A stretch of 64,000 bases of DNA from Sutcliffiella tianshenii (GTDB lineage: Bacteria > Bacillota > Bacilli > Bacillales > Bacillaceae_I), in NCBI RefSeq assembly GCF_016908565.1, contig NZ_JAFBED010000004.1:427246-491245 (forward strand), written 5' to 3'. Shown in pieces: positions 8,597-19,106 of this stretch. Made by a program: the position numbers and the translations under genes. How positions within the stretch are numbered: position 1 is the stretch's first letter; the number at the start of each line of letters is the position of its first letter. The notes below the pieces were generated by a model, which saw nothing but the letters and a program-made list of their open reading frames with translations, ran no database searches and was not told where the DNA came from.

Positions 8597-9718
8597 TTGA
8601 ATTGGAATTACGTTCATATAGTTTTTAGAAGCCTTCTTGTTATCCTGATTACCATATTAGGATTGCTTTCCTTTTATTATCTTTTTTCCATCGCCTATCC
8701 ATTCATTATCGCTTTAGCTTTAGCTTTCCTGATTAACCCCCTTGTGAACATCATTGAAAAAAGAGGAAAGATCCCAAGAAGCTTCGCCGTATTCTTTTCA
8801 TTGATGGTCGTCTTTGCCAGCGTCGCCGGCGTTGTCACACTTTTGATAGTGGAGATTGTCTCAGGCACTGAGTATTTGGCGAAGGTGGTACCTGGCCATT
8901 TTGAAACGCTCGTTGTTTTTGTCGAGCAATTCATCGTGACCAAAGTGCTTCCGTTCTTCAATGAAATTACCACGATGTTTCATAGCCTTGAAGAAGGACA
9001 GCAGCAGTCGGTCCTTACAAACATAGAAAACATGGGCGCAAGCATTGCCACTACTGTAGGGGAATTCATCCAGTCATTCCTGCAAAACCTGCCAAAATTG
9101 ATTACTTGGATTCCGAGCTTTGCTACCGTTCTTATCTTTTCCCTCCTTGCCACATTTTTTATTAGCAAGGACTGGTACCGTCATCAACATCGATTAAAGA
9201 GAATCATCCCTGCAAAAGGACAAGAAAGCCTGACAAAGGTATTCCTGAGCCTGCAAAAAGCATTCATAGGATTTCTCCGTGCGCAAGCGACACTCATTTC
9301 TATCACGACAGTCATCGTGCTGATCGGCTTATTGATCCTGCGGGTGGAATATGCGATTACCGTTGCATTGATCATAGGTTTGGTCGATCTTATTCCATAC
9401 CTTGGTACCGGCTTGATTTTTGTACCGTGGATCATTTTCCTTGCCATTAGCGGCAATCTACCACTTGCCATCGGGCTTGGTGTTCTGTATCTTATTGTGA
9501 TTGTACAGCGACAGCTGATGGAGCCCAAAATCCTTTCATCAAGCATCGGACTCGATCCATTGGCTACCTTGGTGTCCCTGTTTATCGGATTCCAGCTTAT
9601 CGGGTTCCTCGGACTACTTGTAGGACCTGTCACAGTGGTGATTTTCAATACCCTGTACAAAGCGGGTGTATTTCATGAAATCTATTCATTTATCATCGGC
9701 AGGAATCGTACTATTTAA
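8597..9718 (+). CDS. ytvI: Sporulation integral membrane protein YtvI (AI-2E transporter family)
   Basis: A 373-residue polytopic protein of the PerM/AI-2E exporter superfamily: N-terminal pairs of helices, a long central amphipathic region (about 60-150), and C-terminal helices with the block GLVDLIPYLGTGLIFVPW and the ending GLLVGPVTVVIF seen in the family. In B. subtilis YtvI is a SigE-dependent sporulation protein of unclear role. The start is the TTG at 8597, eight bases after AAAGGAG; the upstream GTG at 8570 lies before that site. A bidirectional terminator follows. Confidence 0.88.
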   Translation: MNWNYVHIVFRSLLVILITILGLLSFYYLFSIAYPFIIALALAFLINPLVNIIEKRGKIPRSFAVFFSLMVVFASVAGVVTLLIVEIVSGTEYLAKVVPGHFETLVVFVEQFIVTKVLPFFNEITTMFHSLEEGQQQSVLTNIENMGASIATTVGEFIQSFLQNLPKLITWIPSFATVLIFSLLATFFISKDWYRHQHRLKRIIPAKGQESLTKVFLSLQKAFIGFLRAQATLISITTVIVLIGLLILRVEYAITVALIIGLVDLIPYLGTGLIFVPWIIFLAISGNLPLAIGLGVLYLIVIVQRQLMEPKILSSSIGLDPLATLVSLFIGFQLIGFLGLLVGPVTVVIFNTLYKAGVFHEIYSFIIGRNRTI

Positions 9719-9724
9719 AACGAG

Positions 9725-9765
9725 AAAAAAAGAGGCTGCCCGAACATCCGGGGTCAGCCTCTTTT
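9725..9765. terminator. Bidirectional terminator between ytvI and the DUF1002 gene
   Basis: Stem AAAAGAGGCTG / CAGCCTCTTTT with an inner CCCG/CGGGG pairing, flanked by A and T runs, between two convergent genes. Confidence 0.85.
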
Positions 9766-9768
9766 CCC

Positions 9769-10683
9769 TTATTTGAATAAGTTTGCGATTGTTTGGAAAA
9801 GCTCCCTGAAAAAGTCTGCAACTCCTTGCCAGAATCCTGGATCGCCTATTACATTTTCCACACGATCCTTGATTTCCTTAGAAATGTCCTCAAGTTGCTG
9901 CTTCACGCCATCAAAGTTGATGTCAAGCTCACGCATTTTATCGAACAAGTCGATAAGCAATTGTCGATCTTCCTCACTCAACTGTATTTCAAGCTTTTTT
10001 AGTTGCTCTTCCACGATTTGCTCGATTTCTTCCCTTGTAGCTGGATCCTGTTCTGCTATCTGCTTTTTGATTTCTGTCAGCAGTTCACTTACCTTTTCCT
10101 GATCCATGCCTTCTTTTTCTGCAAGATTGGTAGCCAGGCTAAGCTCCTCATTGGCTACCTCCATTCGATCCTTGTCCAAAACCTCGCCGCTTACTTCATA
10201 GGCTTTATAGATTCCGACGAGGGCGGAATGTCCGCTCACCTTTACAGGAGAGACCACGATGACCTCGGCGTCCTCGATCCCTGCCGTCAATAGTGCATTG
10301 GCATACATATCATTTGTTACTTCTGTGATATTCTTTGGGGTTCCCCTTTTAATTGCAAGGCCTTCCCCTTTTTCTTTTCTCGTTATTTTAGCAGATGAGA
10401 ACATTCTCGCATTGCGGTCTTCCCCATCGATATACTTTACAAGGTCCTCCCCTGTCACGGTGATTTCCTCTACCATTTCCGGATCCTTCACATCTAAAAG
10501 ATCCCGCACCTCCTGCTTTTGTTCCTCAGAGAGCGATCCGCCGTATACAACAATCGGCAAACCGAATTTTTCATTGATGCTCTCTTCCTCTTTGTCACCA
10601 TTAGCAGCCGAGGCATTTCCTGCAAAACTTAAACCTGTCAATATTAATGTAAAAACTAGCAAGACTTTCAATAGATGTTTCAT
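9769..10683 (-). CDS. Secreted DUF1002 protein (YpuA-like)
   Basis: A 304-residue protein with a clear signal peptide (hydrophobic stretch 5-22, likely cleavage after NASA-A near residue 27). The body carries the DUF1002 pattern also in B. subtilis YpuA: a segment VVYGGSLSEEQKQEVRDLL, ITVTGEDLVKYI, the conserved NDMYANALLTAGIEDAEV block and VSGHSALVGIYKAYE. The C-terminal third is charged and probably coiled coil, ending in an aromatic amphipathic tail. The function is unknown. It stands alone between ytvI and fxsA, on the minus strand. Confidence 0.8.
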   Translation of the reverse strand: MKHLLKVLLVFTLILTGLSFAGNASAANGDKEEESINEKFGLPIVVYGGSLSEEQKQEVRDLLDVKDPEMVEEITVTGEDLVKYIDGEDRNARMFSSAKITRKEKGEGLAIKRGTPKNITEVTNDMYANALLTAGIEDAEVIVVSPVKVSGHSALVGIYKAYEVSGEVLDKDRMEVANEELSLATNLAEKEGMDQEKVSELLTEIKKQIAEQDPATREEIEQIVEEQLKKLEIQLSEEDRQLLIDLFDKMRELDINFDGVKQQLEDISKEIKDRVENVIGDPGFWQGVADFFRELFQTIANLFK

Positions 10684-10782
10684 CGTTTATCCCCCGTACT
10701 TTTTACATATTTTTCAATTCTATCTGTTTCATATTTTAGCAGTATTTTTAAAAAAGACAATGATTTCCCGATTCTAACTCTT

Positions 10783-11178
10783 CTATCTCCTATTGATGAT
10801 CGTAACCTGCCCCTTGTCCATTCTATTCCGGATTCCCCGTATGATGAATGGTTTTAAGGTATTTCTCGTAGCAGGAATCAGTAAAAAGAAGCCAATTGAA
10901 TCCGAAATGAATCCCGGAGTCAGCAACAGGACACCACCTACCAATATGCACAACCCATCAATAATAACATCTCCCGGCATTTGCCCATGGCCCATTTTCT
11001 GCTGCGCATTCCTCAATGCTTCCAGTCCCTGATATTTAGCCAGCCATGCGCCAAGGATACCGGTCAGGATTATCAATATGATGGTAAGCCATGGCCCAAT
11101 ATATTGACCAATTGAAATTAGCAGCCAGATTTCGAGTGCAGGTACAACTATTATTAAAGCCAAAAGTATTCTGAACAC
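10783..11178 (-). CDS. fxsA: FxsA family membrane protein
   Basis: A ~131-residue protein of the FxsA family. E. coli FxsA relieves exclusion of phage T7 by F plasmids; its normal role is unknown. It has three or four hydrophobic helices, the family block PALEIWLLI near the N terminus, GAWLAKYQGLEALRNAQ in the loop, and LLTPGFISDSIGFFLLIP before a basic tail. The start is set at GTG 11178 because GGGG lies 9 bases upstream and homologues begin MFRILL; an ATG at 11187 has no binding site. The tandem array 11386-11700 lies upstream. Confidence 0.85.
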   Translation of the reverse strand: MFRILLALIIVVPALEIWLLISIGQYIGPWLTIILIILTGILGAWLAKYQGLEALRNAQQKMGHGQMPGDVIIDGLCILVGGVLLLTPGFISDSIGFFLLIPATRNTLKPFIIRGIRNRMDKGQVTIINRR

Positions 11179-11333
11179 AGAGGTCATCCCCAATCGTCAA
11201 AAGCGAATTATCATAGAAACCGCAGGCTCCTATTTTACAATTATATCAAATGAAGCAGGATAACTCTAATTTCAGGAGAAAAGGCGCAGTGTAGTGCTGG
11301 TTTAATACAGCAACCAGCATAAGGTTTTACTTG

Positions 11334-11700
11334 TATGTAACTCAGATGAAGACCTTAACACGGCCTTTGTGAAGAGATAGATGCTCATAACCTAGGTGAA
11401 GATCCTTTCTACGGCCATTGTATAAACAAACGGGCTTCATAACTCGGATGAAGACCTTTTCTACAACTCATTGTTTAAACAAAAGGGTCTTCATAACCCA
11501 GATGAAGACCTTTTCTACGGCCATTGTATAAACAAACGGGCTTCATTACCCGGATGAAGACCTTTTTTACGCTCATTGTATAAACAAAAGGGTCTTCATA
11601 ACCCAGATGAAGACCTTTTCTACGGCCATTGTATAAACAAACGGGCTTCATAACTCGGATGAGAACCTTTTCTACGCTCATTATGTAGAGAAAAGGTCTC
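11334..11700. repeat. Tandem array, ~53-bp units, six good copies plus one degenerate
   Basis: Units start at 11386, 11438, 11492, 11544, 11597 and 11649 (spacing 52-54), each with CATAAC, GATGAAGACCTTTT and a variable CATTGTATAAACAAA part. Two unit types alternate: one ends in ACGGGCTT, the other in AAAGGGTCTT, which is complementary to the AAGACC of the same and next units, so long hairpins are possible. A decayed unit occupies about 11334-11385. It lies between the pyk terminator and fxsA. A reading frame across it is the repeat translated and is not a credible gene. Confidence 0.9.
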
Positions 11701-11751
11701 CCTTAATTTCAAGAATGCAATTTGTTTAAAGCAATAATCTTTACTTAAAGA

Positions 11752-11801
11752 ATAAAATAAAAAACAGCCCTCCCCTAACATCAAAGTTAGAAAAGGGCTG
11801 T
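11752..11801 (-). terminator. Terminator after pyk
   Basis: Hairpin AACAGCCCT / AGGGCTGT with inner CTAAC / GTTAG pairing and a T-rich tract downstream on the minus strand. Confidence 0.85.
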
Positions 11802-11814
11802 CCTGTTTTATTTA

Positions 11815-13569
11815 TTAAAGTACGCTTGCATGTCCAGTGTAGATGGTTCCTCTGGAGGAATCCACCGTGATTTCCTGGCCATCCTTCAGAAGGGAGGTCG
11901 CACCGTCCACCCCAACAATGACAGGAATGCCAAGGCTTAACCCTACCACTGCTGCATGGCTTGTAAGCCCGCCTTCTTCTGTGATCAACGCTGATGCTTT
12001 TTCAAGTGCCGGCATCATATCTTTGTCCGTGCCAGTTGTGACAAAAATTGCACCTTGGATCATTTTGGATTGTGCTTCTTCTGCTGTTTTAGCTACAACC
12101 ACTCTACCGAATGCAGATTTTCTTCCAATTCCCTGTCCACTTGCAAGAACATCGCCAACCACATGGATCTTCATCAGGTTTGTTGTTCCTTTTTCACCGA
12201 CAGGAACACCCGCTGTGATTACAATCAGATCTCCATGTGAAACAATTCCTGTGTTGATGCTTTCTTCCACCGCTACATCCAGCATTTCGTCCGTTGTAGT
12301 AGCTTGACGGCCGATACGAGGGTAAACGCCCCATACTAGAGCAAGCTTACGAGACACTGCTTCACAGGAAGTCACTGCAACGATTGGTGCTTTAGGACGG
12401 TATTTGGAAATCATGCGTGCAGTATGTCCGCTTTCCGTTGGAGTAACGATCGCAGATACATCCAGATTGATTGCTGTGTAAGCGACAGATTGTCCAATGG
12501 AATCCGTTACAGATGCTCTGGATTGCTTGCTTCTCTTACTTAACAGTTCTTCATATGATAAAGCCGTTTCTGCACGGGAAGCGATATTGTGCATCGTTTG
12601 AACAGCTTCTACCGGATAGCTTCCTGCTGCTGTTTCCCCTGAAAGCATGATTGCATCCGTGCCATCGAAGATCGCATTTGCCACGTCACTTGCCTCTGCA
12701 CGTGTCGGGCGTGGATTACGCTGCATGCTATCAAGCATTTGTGTTGCCGTGATGACAGGTTTTCCGACAAGGTTGCATTTTTTGATAAGTTCTTTTTGAA
12801 CAAGAGGCACTTCTTCAGCCGGGATTTCAACACCAAGATCTCCACGTGCAACCATCAAACCATCAGAAACCTCAAGGATTTCATCGATGTTATCCACACC
12901 TTCTTGGTTTTCGATTTTTGGGATGATCTGAATATCTCCAGCATTGTGAGCTTCCAATAATTCGCGGATCTCCAATACATCGGACGCACGGCGAACGAAA
13001 GAAGCTGCAATGAAGTCTACGCCCTGTTCAATGCCAAAACGGATGTCGTTTGCATCTTTCTCGGTCATACCAGGCAGTTTCACCTTCACACCAGGGACAT
13101 TTACACCCTTTTTGTTTTTCAGTGTACCGCTGTTCAGGATTTTTGTTTTGATTTCATTGTTACCGAAACCGATTACCTCAAGACCGATCAAACCATCATC
13201 AAGCAGGATTCTTGATCCGATTTCTACATCTTCCATAAGTCCAGGATAAGAGATGGAAAACTTTTCGGTTGTTCCGATCACTTCTTCCATGGAAAGGATG
13301 ATTTCTTTTCCAGCCTCAAGTTCAATCGCTCCGTCCTGCATCGTATGAGTACGGATTTCCGGACCTTTTGTATCAAGTAGGATCGCTACATTTTTGCCTG
13401 TACGCTCGGAAGCTTCGCGGATGTTGCGGATACGTGCGCCATGCTCTTCGAAATCTCCGTGAGAGAAGTTAAGTCTTGAAACATTCATTCCTGCATCGAT
13501 CAACTGTATCAGCTTTTCGACACTTTCACTTGCAGGGCCTATCGTACAAACAATCTTGGTTTTTCTCAT
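11815..13569 (-). CDS. pyk: Pyruvate kinase with C-terminal PEP-utilising domain
   Basis: Final glycolytic step, phosphoenolpyruvate plus ADP to pyruvate plus ATP. The 584 residues are about 110 longer than E. coli PykF because of the extra C-terminal domain usual in bacilli, which contains a phosphohistidine-domain-like segment [24 protein letters not shown]. The barrel shows [14 protein letters not shown] at the N terminus, [23 protein letters not shown] with the catalytic Lys, and [12 protein letters not shown]. It is downstream of pfkA in the same direction (123-base gap), so probably co-transcribed. Confidence 0.97.
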   Translation of the reverse strand: MRKTKIVCTIGPASESVEKLIQLIDAGMNVSRLNFSHGDFEEHGARIRNIREASERTGKNVAILLDTKGPEIRTHTMQDGAIELEAGKEIILSMEEVIGTTEKFSISYPGLMEDVEIGSRILLDDGLIGLEVIGFGNNEIKTKILNSGTLKNKKGVNVPGVKVKLPGMTEKDANDIRFGIEQGVDFIAASFVRRASDVLEIRELLEAHNAGDIQIIPKIENQEGVDNIDEILEVSDGLMVARGDLGVEIPAEEVPLVQKELIKKCNLVGKPVITATQMLDSMQRNPRPTRAEASDVANAIFDGTDAIMLSGETAAGSYPVEAVQTMHNIASRAETALSYEELLSKRSKQSRASVTDSIGQSVAYTAINLDVSAIVTPTESGHTARMISKYRPKAPIVAVTSCEAVSRKLALVWGVYPRIGRQATTTDEMLDVAVEESINTGIVSHGDLIVITAGVPVGEKGTTNLMKIHVVGDVLASGQGIGRKSAFGRVVVAKTAEEAQSKMIQGAIFVTTGTDKDMMPALEKASALITEEGGLTSHAAVVGLSLGIPVIVGVDGATSLLKDGQEITVDSSRGTIYTGHASVL

Positions 13570-13692
13570 TTAAAATTTCCTCCTATTAATTACCCGTTCT
13601 TTATTATATTCCTATTATAAGCCAACCCCGCCAAAAATAACATTCCAAAGGTATAGCCTAGTTATGAAAACGATTCCAAAACCTATACATCC

Positions 13693-14847
<1,155 letters not shown>

Positions 14848-14874
14848 TTACCATTATTTTCTCCGAGCAATATC

Positions 14875-14913
14875 AAAAAAGAGGAAGAGTTGTCTCTAAC
14901 TCCGCCTCTTTTA
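14875..14913 (-). terminator. Terminator after accDA
   Basis: Hairpin AAAAGAGG-C-GGAGTT / AACTC-TT-CCTCTTTT with a T run on the minus strand; it separates accA from the pfkA promoter. Confidence 0.8.
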
Positions 14914-14920
14914 TATGTTG

Positions 14921-15901
14921 CTATTGTTTGATTTTCTCCAGGTTTTCCCTAAAAGAAAATTCCCCAATACGCTTATATTTCGCATAACGATGCTCGATAA
15001 GCTCTTCAGGTGACAATGGCATCAGATCCTGCAGGGATTCCTTGATGATCTCCCTGATTCCTTTTGCCTGGAAATCCACATTCTTGTGTGCGCCACCCTT
15101 TGCTTCCGGGATGATCTTATCAATGATGCCAAGTTCAAATAGATCCGGAGCTGTGATTCTCATGGATTCTGCCGCTTTTTTGGCAAGCGAGGCATCCTTC
15201 CAAAGGATAGCAGCCGCTCCCTCTGGCGAGATGACCGAATACGTGGAATTCTCAAGCATATGCAAGTGATTCCCCACTCCCAAAGCGAGCGCTCCACCAC
15301 TCCCGCCTTCCCCGATTACGATACAGATGACCGGAACCTTCAAGCCCGCCATTTCGAAGAGGTTCTTTGCGATTGCTTCACTTTGGCCCCTCTCTTCGGC
15401 AGCCTTACCAGGGTATGCACCTTTTGTATCGATGAAACAGATGATCGGACGATTGAATTTCTCGGCCTGATACATGAGACGCAATGCTTTTCTATACCCT
15501 TCAGGATGTGGCATTCCGAAGTTGCGGCGGATATTTTCCTTTGTATCCTTGCCGCGCTGATGTCCGATAACCGTTACCGGGATCCCTTCAAACTTGCCGA
15601 TTCCACCAACGATTGCCTCATCGTCACCGAAGTATCTGTCACCATGACATTCCAAAAAGTTCGTGATGACTCTTTCTATATAATCCAAAGTGGTCGGTCT
15701 CTCCGGATGTCTTGCTATCTGAACACGATCCCACGGATTCAGGTTTCCATAGATATCGCTTTCGAGTTTTTCCAATCTTACCTCAAGCTTCTCGATCTCG
15801 TTGGAAAGGTCCATATCACTGTTTTTCGTAAATTCCCTCAGTTCACCGATTTTCTTTCGAAGCTCCACTACCGGTTTTTCAAATTCCATTTCCCCTACCA
15901 T
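14921..15901 (-). CDS. accA: Acetyl-CoA carboxylase carboxyltransferase subunit alpha
   Basis: Alpha half of the carboxyltransferase that makes malonyl-CoA for fatty acid synthesis; it works as a heterotetramer with AccD. The 326 residues include the N-terminal coiled region, [18 protein letters not shown], the oxyanion-hole region [15 protein letters not shown], and the [13 protein letters not shown] block. The ATG at 15901 overlaps the end of accD (7 bases) and has AGGAGG nine bases upstream inside accD, so translation is coupled and the subunits can be made in equal amounts. Confidence 0.97.
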   Translation of the reverse strand: MVGEMEFEKPVVELRKKIGELREFTKNSDMDLSNEIEKLEVRLEKLESDIYGNLNPWDRVQIARHPERPTTLDYIERVITNFLECHGDRYFGDDEAIVGGIGKFEGIPVTVIGHQRGKDTKENIRRNFGMPHPEGYRKALRLMYQAEKFNRPIICFIDTKGAYPGKAAEERGQSEAIAKNLFEMAGLKVPVICIVIGEGGSGGALALGVGNHLHMLENSTYSVISPEGAAAILWKDASLAKKAAESMRITAPDLFELGIIDKIIPEAKGGAHKNVDFQAKGIREIIKESLQDLMPLSPEELIEHRYAKYKRIGEFSFRENLEKIKQ

Positions 15902-16758
15902 TTGGTTTCACCTCCTGGAGCGTGAATATCTAAGACGTTGGTTAACGTTTCCTTTAAATCCAGACGGGATATCACTGCATCCAACTGTCCGCACTTCAGC
16001 AGGAATTCCGCTGTTTGGAAATCCTCAGGAAGCTCTTCCCTTATTGTCTGCTCGATGATTCTACGGCCTGCAAATCCGATTAGTGCTTTTGGTTCAGCAA
16101 AATTATAGTCTCCAAGAGAAGCAAAGCTTGCTGACACCCCTCCAGTGGTAGGATGGGTCATGATGGAAATAATTAACCCTCCGCTTTCACTATGGAGCTT
16201 TAATGCACTGCTCGTTTTTGCCATTTGCATGAGACTCAGGACACCCTCCTGCATCCGCGCGCCGCCCGAAGCAGTGAAAATGATGAAAGGTACTCCTTTT
16301 TCTTTTGCTTTTTCAATGGCCCTGGTGATTTTCTCCCCGACCACAGATCCCATGCTTCCCATACGGAAAGTGGAATCCATGACTGCAATGACGAGAGGGA
16401 AATTGTTCAACGTCCCTTCCCCTGTGACAACCGCTTCATTGATGCCTGTTTTCTTTCTATCGCCTTCCAATTTCTCCAGATAGTTTGGAAATTGAAGTGG
16501 ATTTTCGGAAACCATGTCTTCATCGTAAGCTATGAAGCTTCCTTTATCGAGTAGACTTTGAATTCTTTCTTTTGCATTCATAGGATGATGATGGTTACAA
16601 TGCAGGCAAACTTTCAGGTTTTTCAATAATTCTTTTGTATACATGATCTTTTTACAGCTTGGACACTTCGTCATGATCCCTTCTGGAACATCTTGATTCG
16701 CTACTTCAGAAGGAATAGAAGCATATTTTTTCTTTTTAGTAAATAAATCCTTTAACAA
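15895..16758 (-). CDS. accD: Acetyl-CoA carboxylase carboxyltransferase subunit beta
   Basis: Beta half of the carboxyltransferase. It has the N-terminal zinc ribbon Cys32-x2-Cys35 and Cys51-x2-Cys54 and the crotonase-type core with [27 protein letters not shown] acyl-CoA pocket, [15 protein letters not shown] and [10 protein letters not shown]. The start is taken as TTG at 16758 (product beginning [11 protein letters not shown]), ten bases after GGAGG; the longer frame to 16788 lacks a site. Length is about 287 residues, near the B. subtilis protein. accA follows with overlap. Confidence 0.95.
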   Translation of the reverse strand: MLKDLFTKKKKYASIPSEVANQDVPEGIMTKCPSCKKIMYTKELLKNLKVCLHCNHHHPMNAKERIQSLLDKGSFIAYDEDMVSENPLQFPNYLEKLEGDRKKTGINEAVVTGEGTLNNFPLVIAVMDSTFRMGSMGSVVGEKITRAIEKAKEKGVPFIIFTASGGARMQEGVLSLMQMAKTSSALKLHSESGGLIISIMTHPTTGGVSASFASLGDYNFAEPKALIGFAGRRIIEQTIREELPEDFQTAEFLLKCGQLDAVISRLDLKETLTNVLDIHAPGGETKW

Positions 16759-17037
16759 AACAACAGAACCTCCCTTTTCTACTTGCATTCCTATCTCTTT
16801 GCTTTCACACTCTCATTTGAGCTAGAAACTGCAATTTTACATTTCATCCTTATGCGTACCCATGAATGATGGTGCGATTCCTTATCATCAACCTTTGGGA
16901 TTTGGTCCTAATAATAGGTGAAAATATAGGCAAGCAAGGCTGTTAAAATTATTGTAATAAACAAATTCCTCTACTTACCAATATGCTAGTACTATTAATG
17001 TAACGGAAATGTGTTGAAAGATGTTGTAGATTCTTGT

Positions 17038-17658
17038 CTACTTATTCTCGACAAATTCCGCAAAATGTTTTTCATATAGTAAAATTGCCTCATCCACTTT
17101 ATTTGTTTCCATGAAACGAATAAGTGATTCGAATATATGCCTGTCTATTTCTTTATCTATGGCTATAGTAAGCGAATAGCTGTTGACTATTGTCCAAATT
17201 CTTAGCATGAGGCTGTTATTTACAAGTGTCACGATTCTTTTGAAAAAGTTAGAACGGGTAAATTCGCTGGACTCCATCATCTCTTTTAATAGAGTTAGCT
17301 CCTTATCGCCGGCTTTTTTTGTAAAAAGTTGAATACATGATTTTTCTATTTCCATTTTTGTTTCAAGAAGGTCTGTTTTCGTTTTATCCTGCTCGAGTAT
17401 GAACGTTCCGAGCAACTCAACGAGATGATGCTCCTTGAAATCCTTGATGAAAGTTCCTTCGCCGCGTTTCGTTTCAATGAGACCAAGAAGTTCCAATGCC
17501 CGAAGCGCTTCACGAACAGAAGAGCGCCCGACATTCAATCTGTCTGACAGCTCTCGTTCTGAAGGTATCTTATCACCGCTGCTTAATCCATCCTCCACAA
17601 TGATAGAACGGATTTTCTTGACGATCTCTAGATACATTTTTGTAGGTGTGGTGGTCAT
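17038..17658 (-). CDS. FadR/GntR-family transcriptional regulator
   Basis: A 206-residue regulator with an N-terminal winged helix: IVEDGLSSGDKIPSERELSDRLNVGRSSVREALRALE followed by LIETKRGEGTFI is the classic GntR signature (about residues 10-75). The C-terminal part is helical and fits the FadR-type ligand-binding class, though its metal-binding His residues are not obvious to me. It begins 4 bases before the stop of the malic enzyme gene (ytsJ), so it is in that transcript, and it precedes accDA. It may sense a carboxylate or acyl-CoA and control one of these neighbours; this is inference. No strong ribosome binding site is visible, which suggests coupling to ytsJ. Confidence 0.85.
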   Translation of the reverse strand: MTTTPTKMYLEIVKKIRSIIVEDGLSSGDKIPSERELSDRLNVGRSSVREALRALELLGLIETKRGEGTFIKDFKEHHLVELLGTFILEQDKTKTDLLETKMEIEKSCIQLFTKKAGDKELTLLKEMMESSEFTRSNFFKRIVTLVNNSLMLRIWTIVNSYSLTIAIDKEIDRHIFESLIRFMETNKVDEAILLYEKHFAEFVENK

Positions 17659-17661
17659 GGA

Positions 17662-18900
17662 CTATTCACTTTTTCCGATAATCGCAGCTTTTCTTGTTTT
17701 TTCTGCTACTTCTTCCGGGTCCACTTGGATTCTCGCAACTCCCGTTTCCATTGCAGCCTTTGCCACAGCTGCAGCAACAGCAGGTGCCACTCTTGGATCG
17801 AAAGGAGCAGGAATCACATAATCTGCACTTAATTCGTCGGTGGCAACAAGACTTGCAATCGCTTCAACCGCAGCAATCTTCATCTGCTCATTGATGTGTG
17901 TCGCCCTGACATCCAATGCACCACGGAATATCCCTGGGAAGGCGAGGACATTGTTCACCTGGTTAGGAAAATCGGAGCGTCCGGTCCCAATGACGCTGGC
18001 TCCGGCAAGCTTCGCCTCTTCCGGCATGATTTCCGGGTTCGGGTTAGCCATTGCGAAAATGATCGACTTCTCGTTCATGCTTTCAACCATTGACTGTGTA
18101 AGGGCACCCTCAACGGAAACCCCGATAAATACATCGGCACCCTGCATTACATCAGCAAGTGTACCTTCCACCCTATTACGGTTGGTGTATGTTGCCACTT
18201 CCGCCTTCACACTGTTCATCCCAAATGGACGCCCTTCATAGATGGCACCCTTGGAATCACACATGGTGATATCACGGACACCATATCGGTATAAAAGCTT
18301 GATGATGGCGATTCCTGCAGCACCGGCACCATTGGCAACCACTTTGATTTCCCCGATATTTTTCCCGACGAGCTTCAATGCATTGACAAGTCCTGCGACT
18401 GTAACGATTGCAGTTCCATGCTGGTCATCATGGAAAATAGGGATATTCGTTTCTTTCTTAAGACGTTCTTCTATTACAAAACAATTAGGTGCCGCGATGT
18501 CCTCAAGGTTCACTCCACCGAATGTAGGCTCCAACAGTTTGACCGTTTCCACGATTTTATCAACATCCGTCGTGTTCAAGCAGATTGGGAACGCATCCAC
18601 CCCGGCAAAGCTCTTAAATAGTACAGCTTTTCCTTCCATGACCGGCAAGGCAGCTTCCGGGCCGATGTTTCCTAGTCCCAATACAGCTGTTCCATCTGAT
18701 ACGACCGCGACCATATTGCCCTTCATTGTATAGTCATATACTTTATTTTTATCATCATAGATCGCTTTACAAGGCTCAGCTACACCAGGTGAGTATGCCA
18801 GGCTCAGATCTTTTGCATTTCTGACTGGCACTTTAGATTTTGACTCCAATTTCCCTTGGTGAATCTTGTGCATATGTAATGCTTCTTCTTTTAGTGACAC
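17662..18900 (-). CDS. ytsJ: NADP-dependent malic enzyme (YtsJ type)
   Basis: Oxidative decarboxylation of malate to pyruvate, giving NADPH. The 412-residue short type lacks the C-terminal phosphotransacetylase domain. Motifs include SLAYSPGVAEPCKAI near residue 35, KGNMVAVVSDGTAVLGLGNIGPEA, the catalytic IFHDDQHGTAIV, the nucleotide-binding VVANGAGAAGIAI and AMANPNPEIMPEEA. The start is a GTG at 18900, eight bases after GGGGG. In B. subtilis YtsJ is the NADP-linked malic enzyme needed on malate. Confidence 0.95.
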   Translation of the reverse strand: MSLKEEALHMHKIHQGKLESKSKVPVRNAKDLSLAYSPGVAEPCKAIYDDKNKVYDYTMKGNMVAVVSDGTAVLGLGNIGPEAALPVMEGKAVLFKSFAGVDAFPICLNTTDVDKIVETVKLLEPTFGGVNLEDIAAPNCFVIEERLKKETNIPIFHDDQHGTAIVTVAGLVNALKLVGKNIGEIKVVANGAGAAGIAIIKLLYRYGVRDITMCDSKGAIYEGRPFGMNSVKAEVATYTNRNRVEGTLADVMQGADVFIGVSVEGALTQSMVESMNEKSIIFAMANPNPEIMPEEAKLAGASVIGTGRSDFPNQVNNVLAFPGIFRGALDVRATHINEQMKIAAVEAIASLVATDELSADYVIPAPFDPRVAPAVAAAVAKAAMETGVARIQVDPEEVAEKTRKAAIIGKSE

Positions 18901-19059
18901 TTTTTGGTCCCCCTTGATTCTATGGCTTGCGCACCATGATAAGTGCTATTGCTAGAAAGTTTTATCATGATAGTCCGTTTAAGCATGAAAGGAGCTATCA
19001 TTTTCATATGCTTTTATTTTACTAGGAGTAGAAGAAAAGCGGAAGTAATAAACTAAATC

Positions 19060-19084
19060 AGGAAGGTGGTCAGACCACCTTCCT
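19060..19084 (-). terminator. Hairpin after dnaE
   Basis: Perfect palindrome AGGAAGGTGGTC / GACCACCTTCCT with a one-base loop centre. The minus-strand sequence beyond is only moderately T-rich, so termination is likely but not certain. Confidence 0.6.
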
Positions 19085-19106
19085 GTTAACTATAGCATAA
19101 TATTAA

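Noticed and set aside
11475..11681. Open frame of 68 residues in the tandem array
   Set aside because: It is the 53-bp repeat translated; repeat lengths of 52-54 would shift the frame, and there is no binding site.
16975..17000. FapR-like operator upstream of accD (sequence around TGCTAGTACTATTAAT)
   Set aside because: Only the central AGTAC core fits, the arms do not, and it is far from accD; accDA is not a classic FapR target in B. subtilis.
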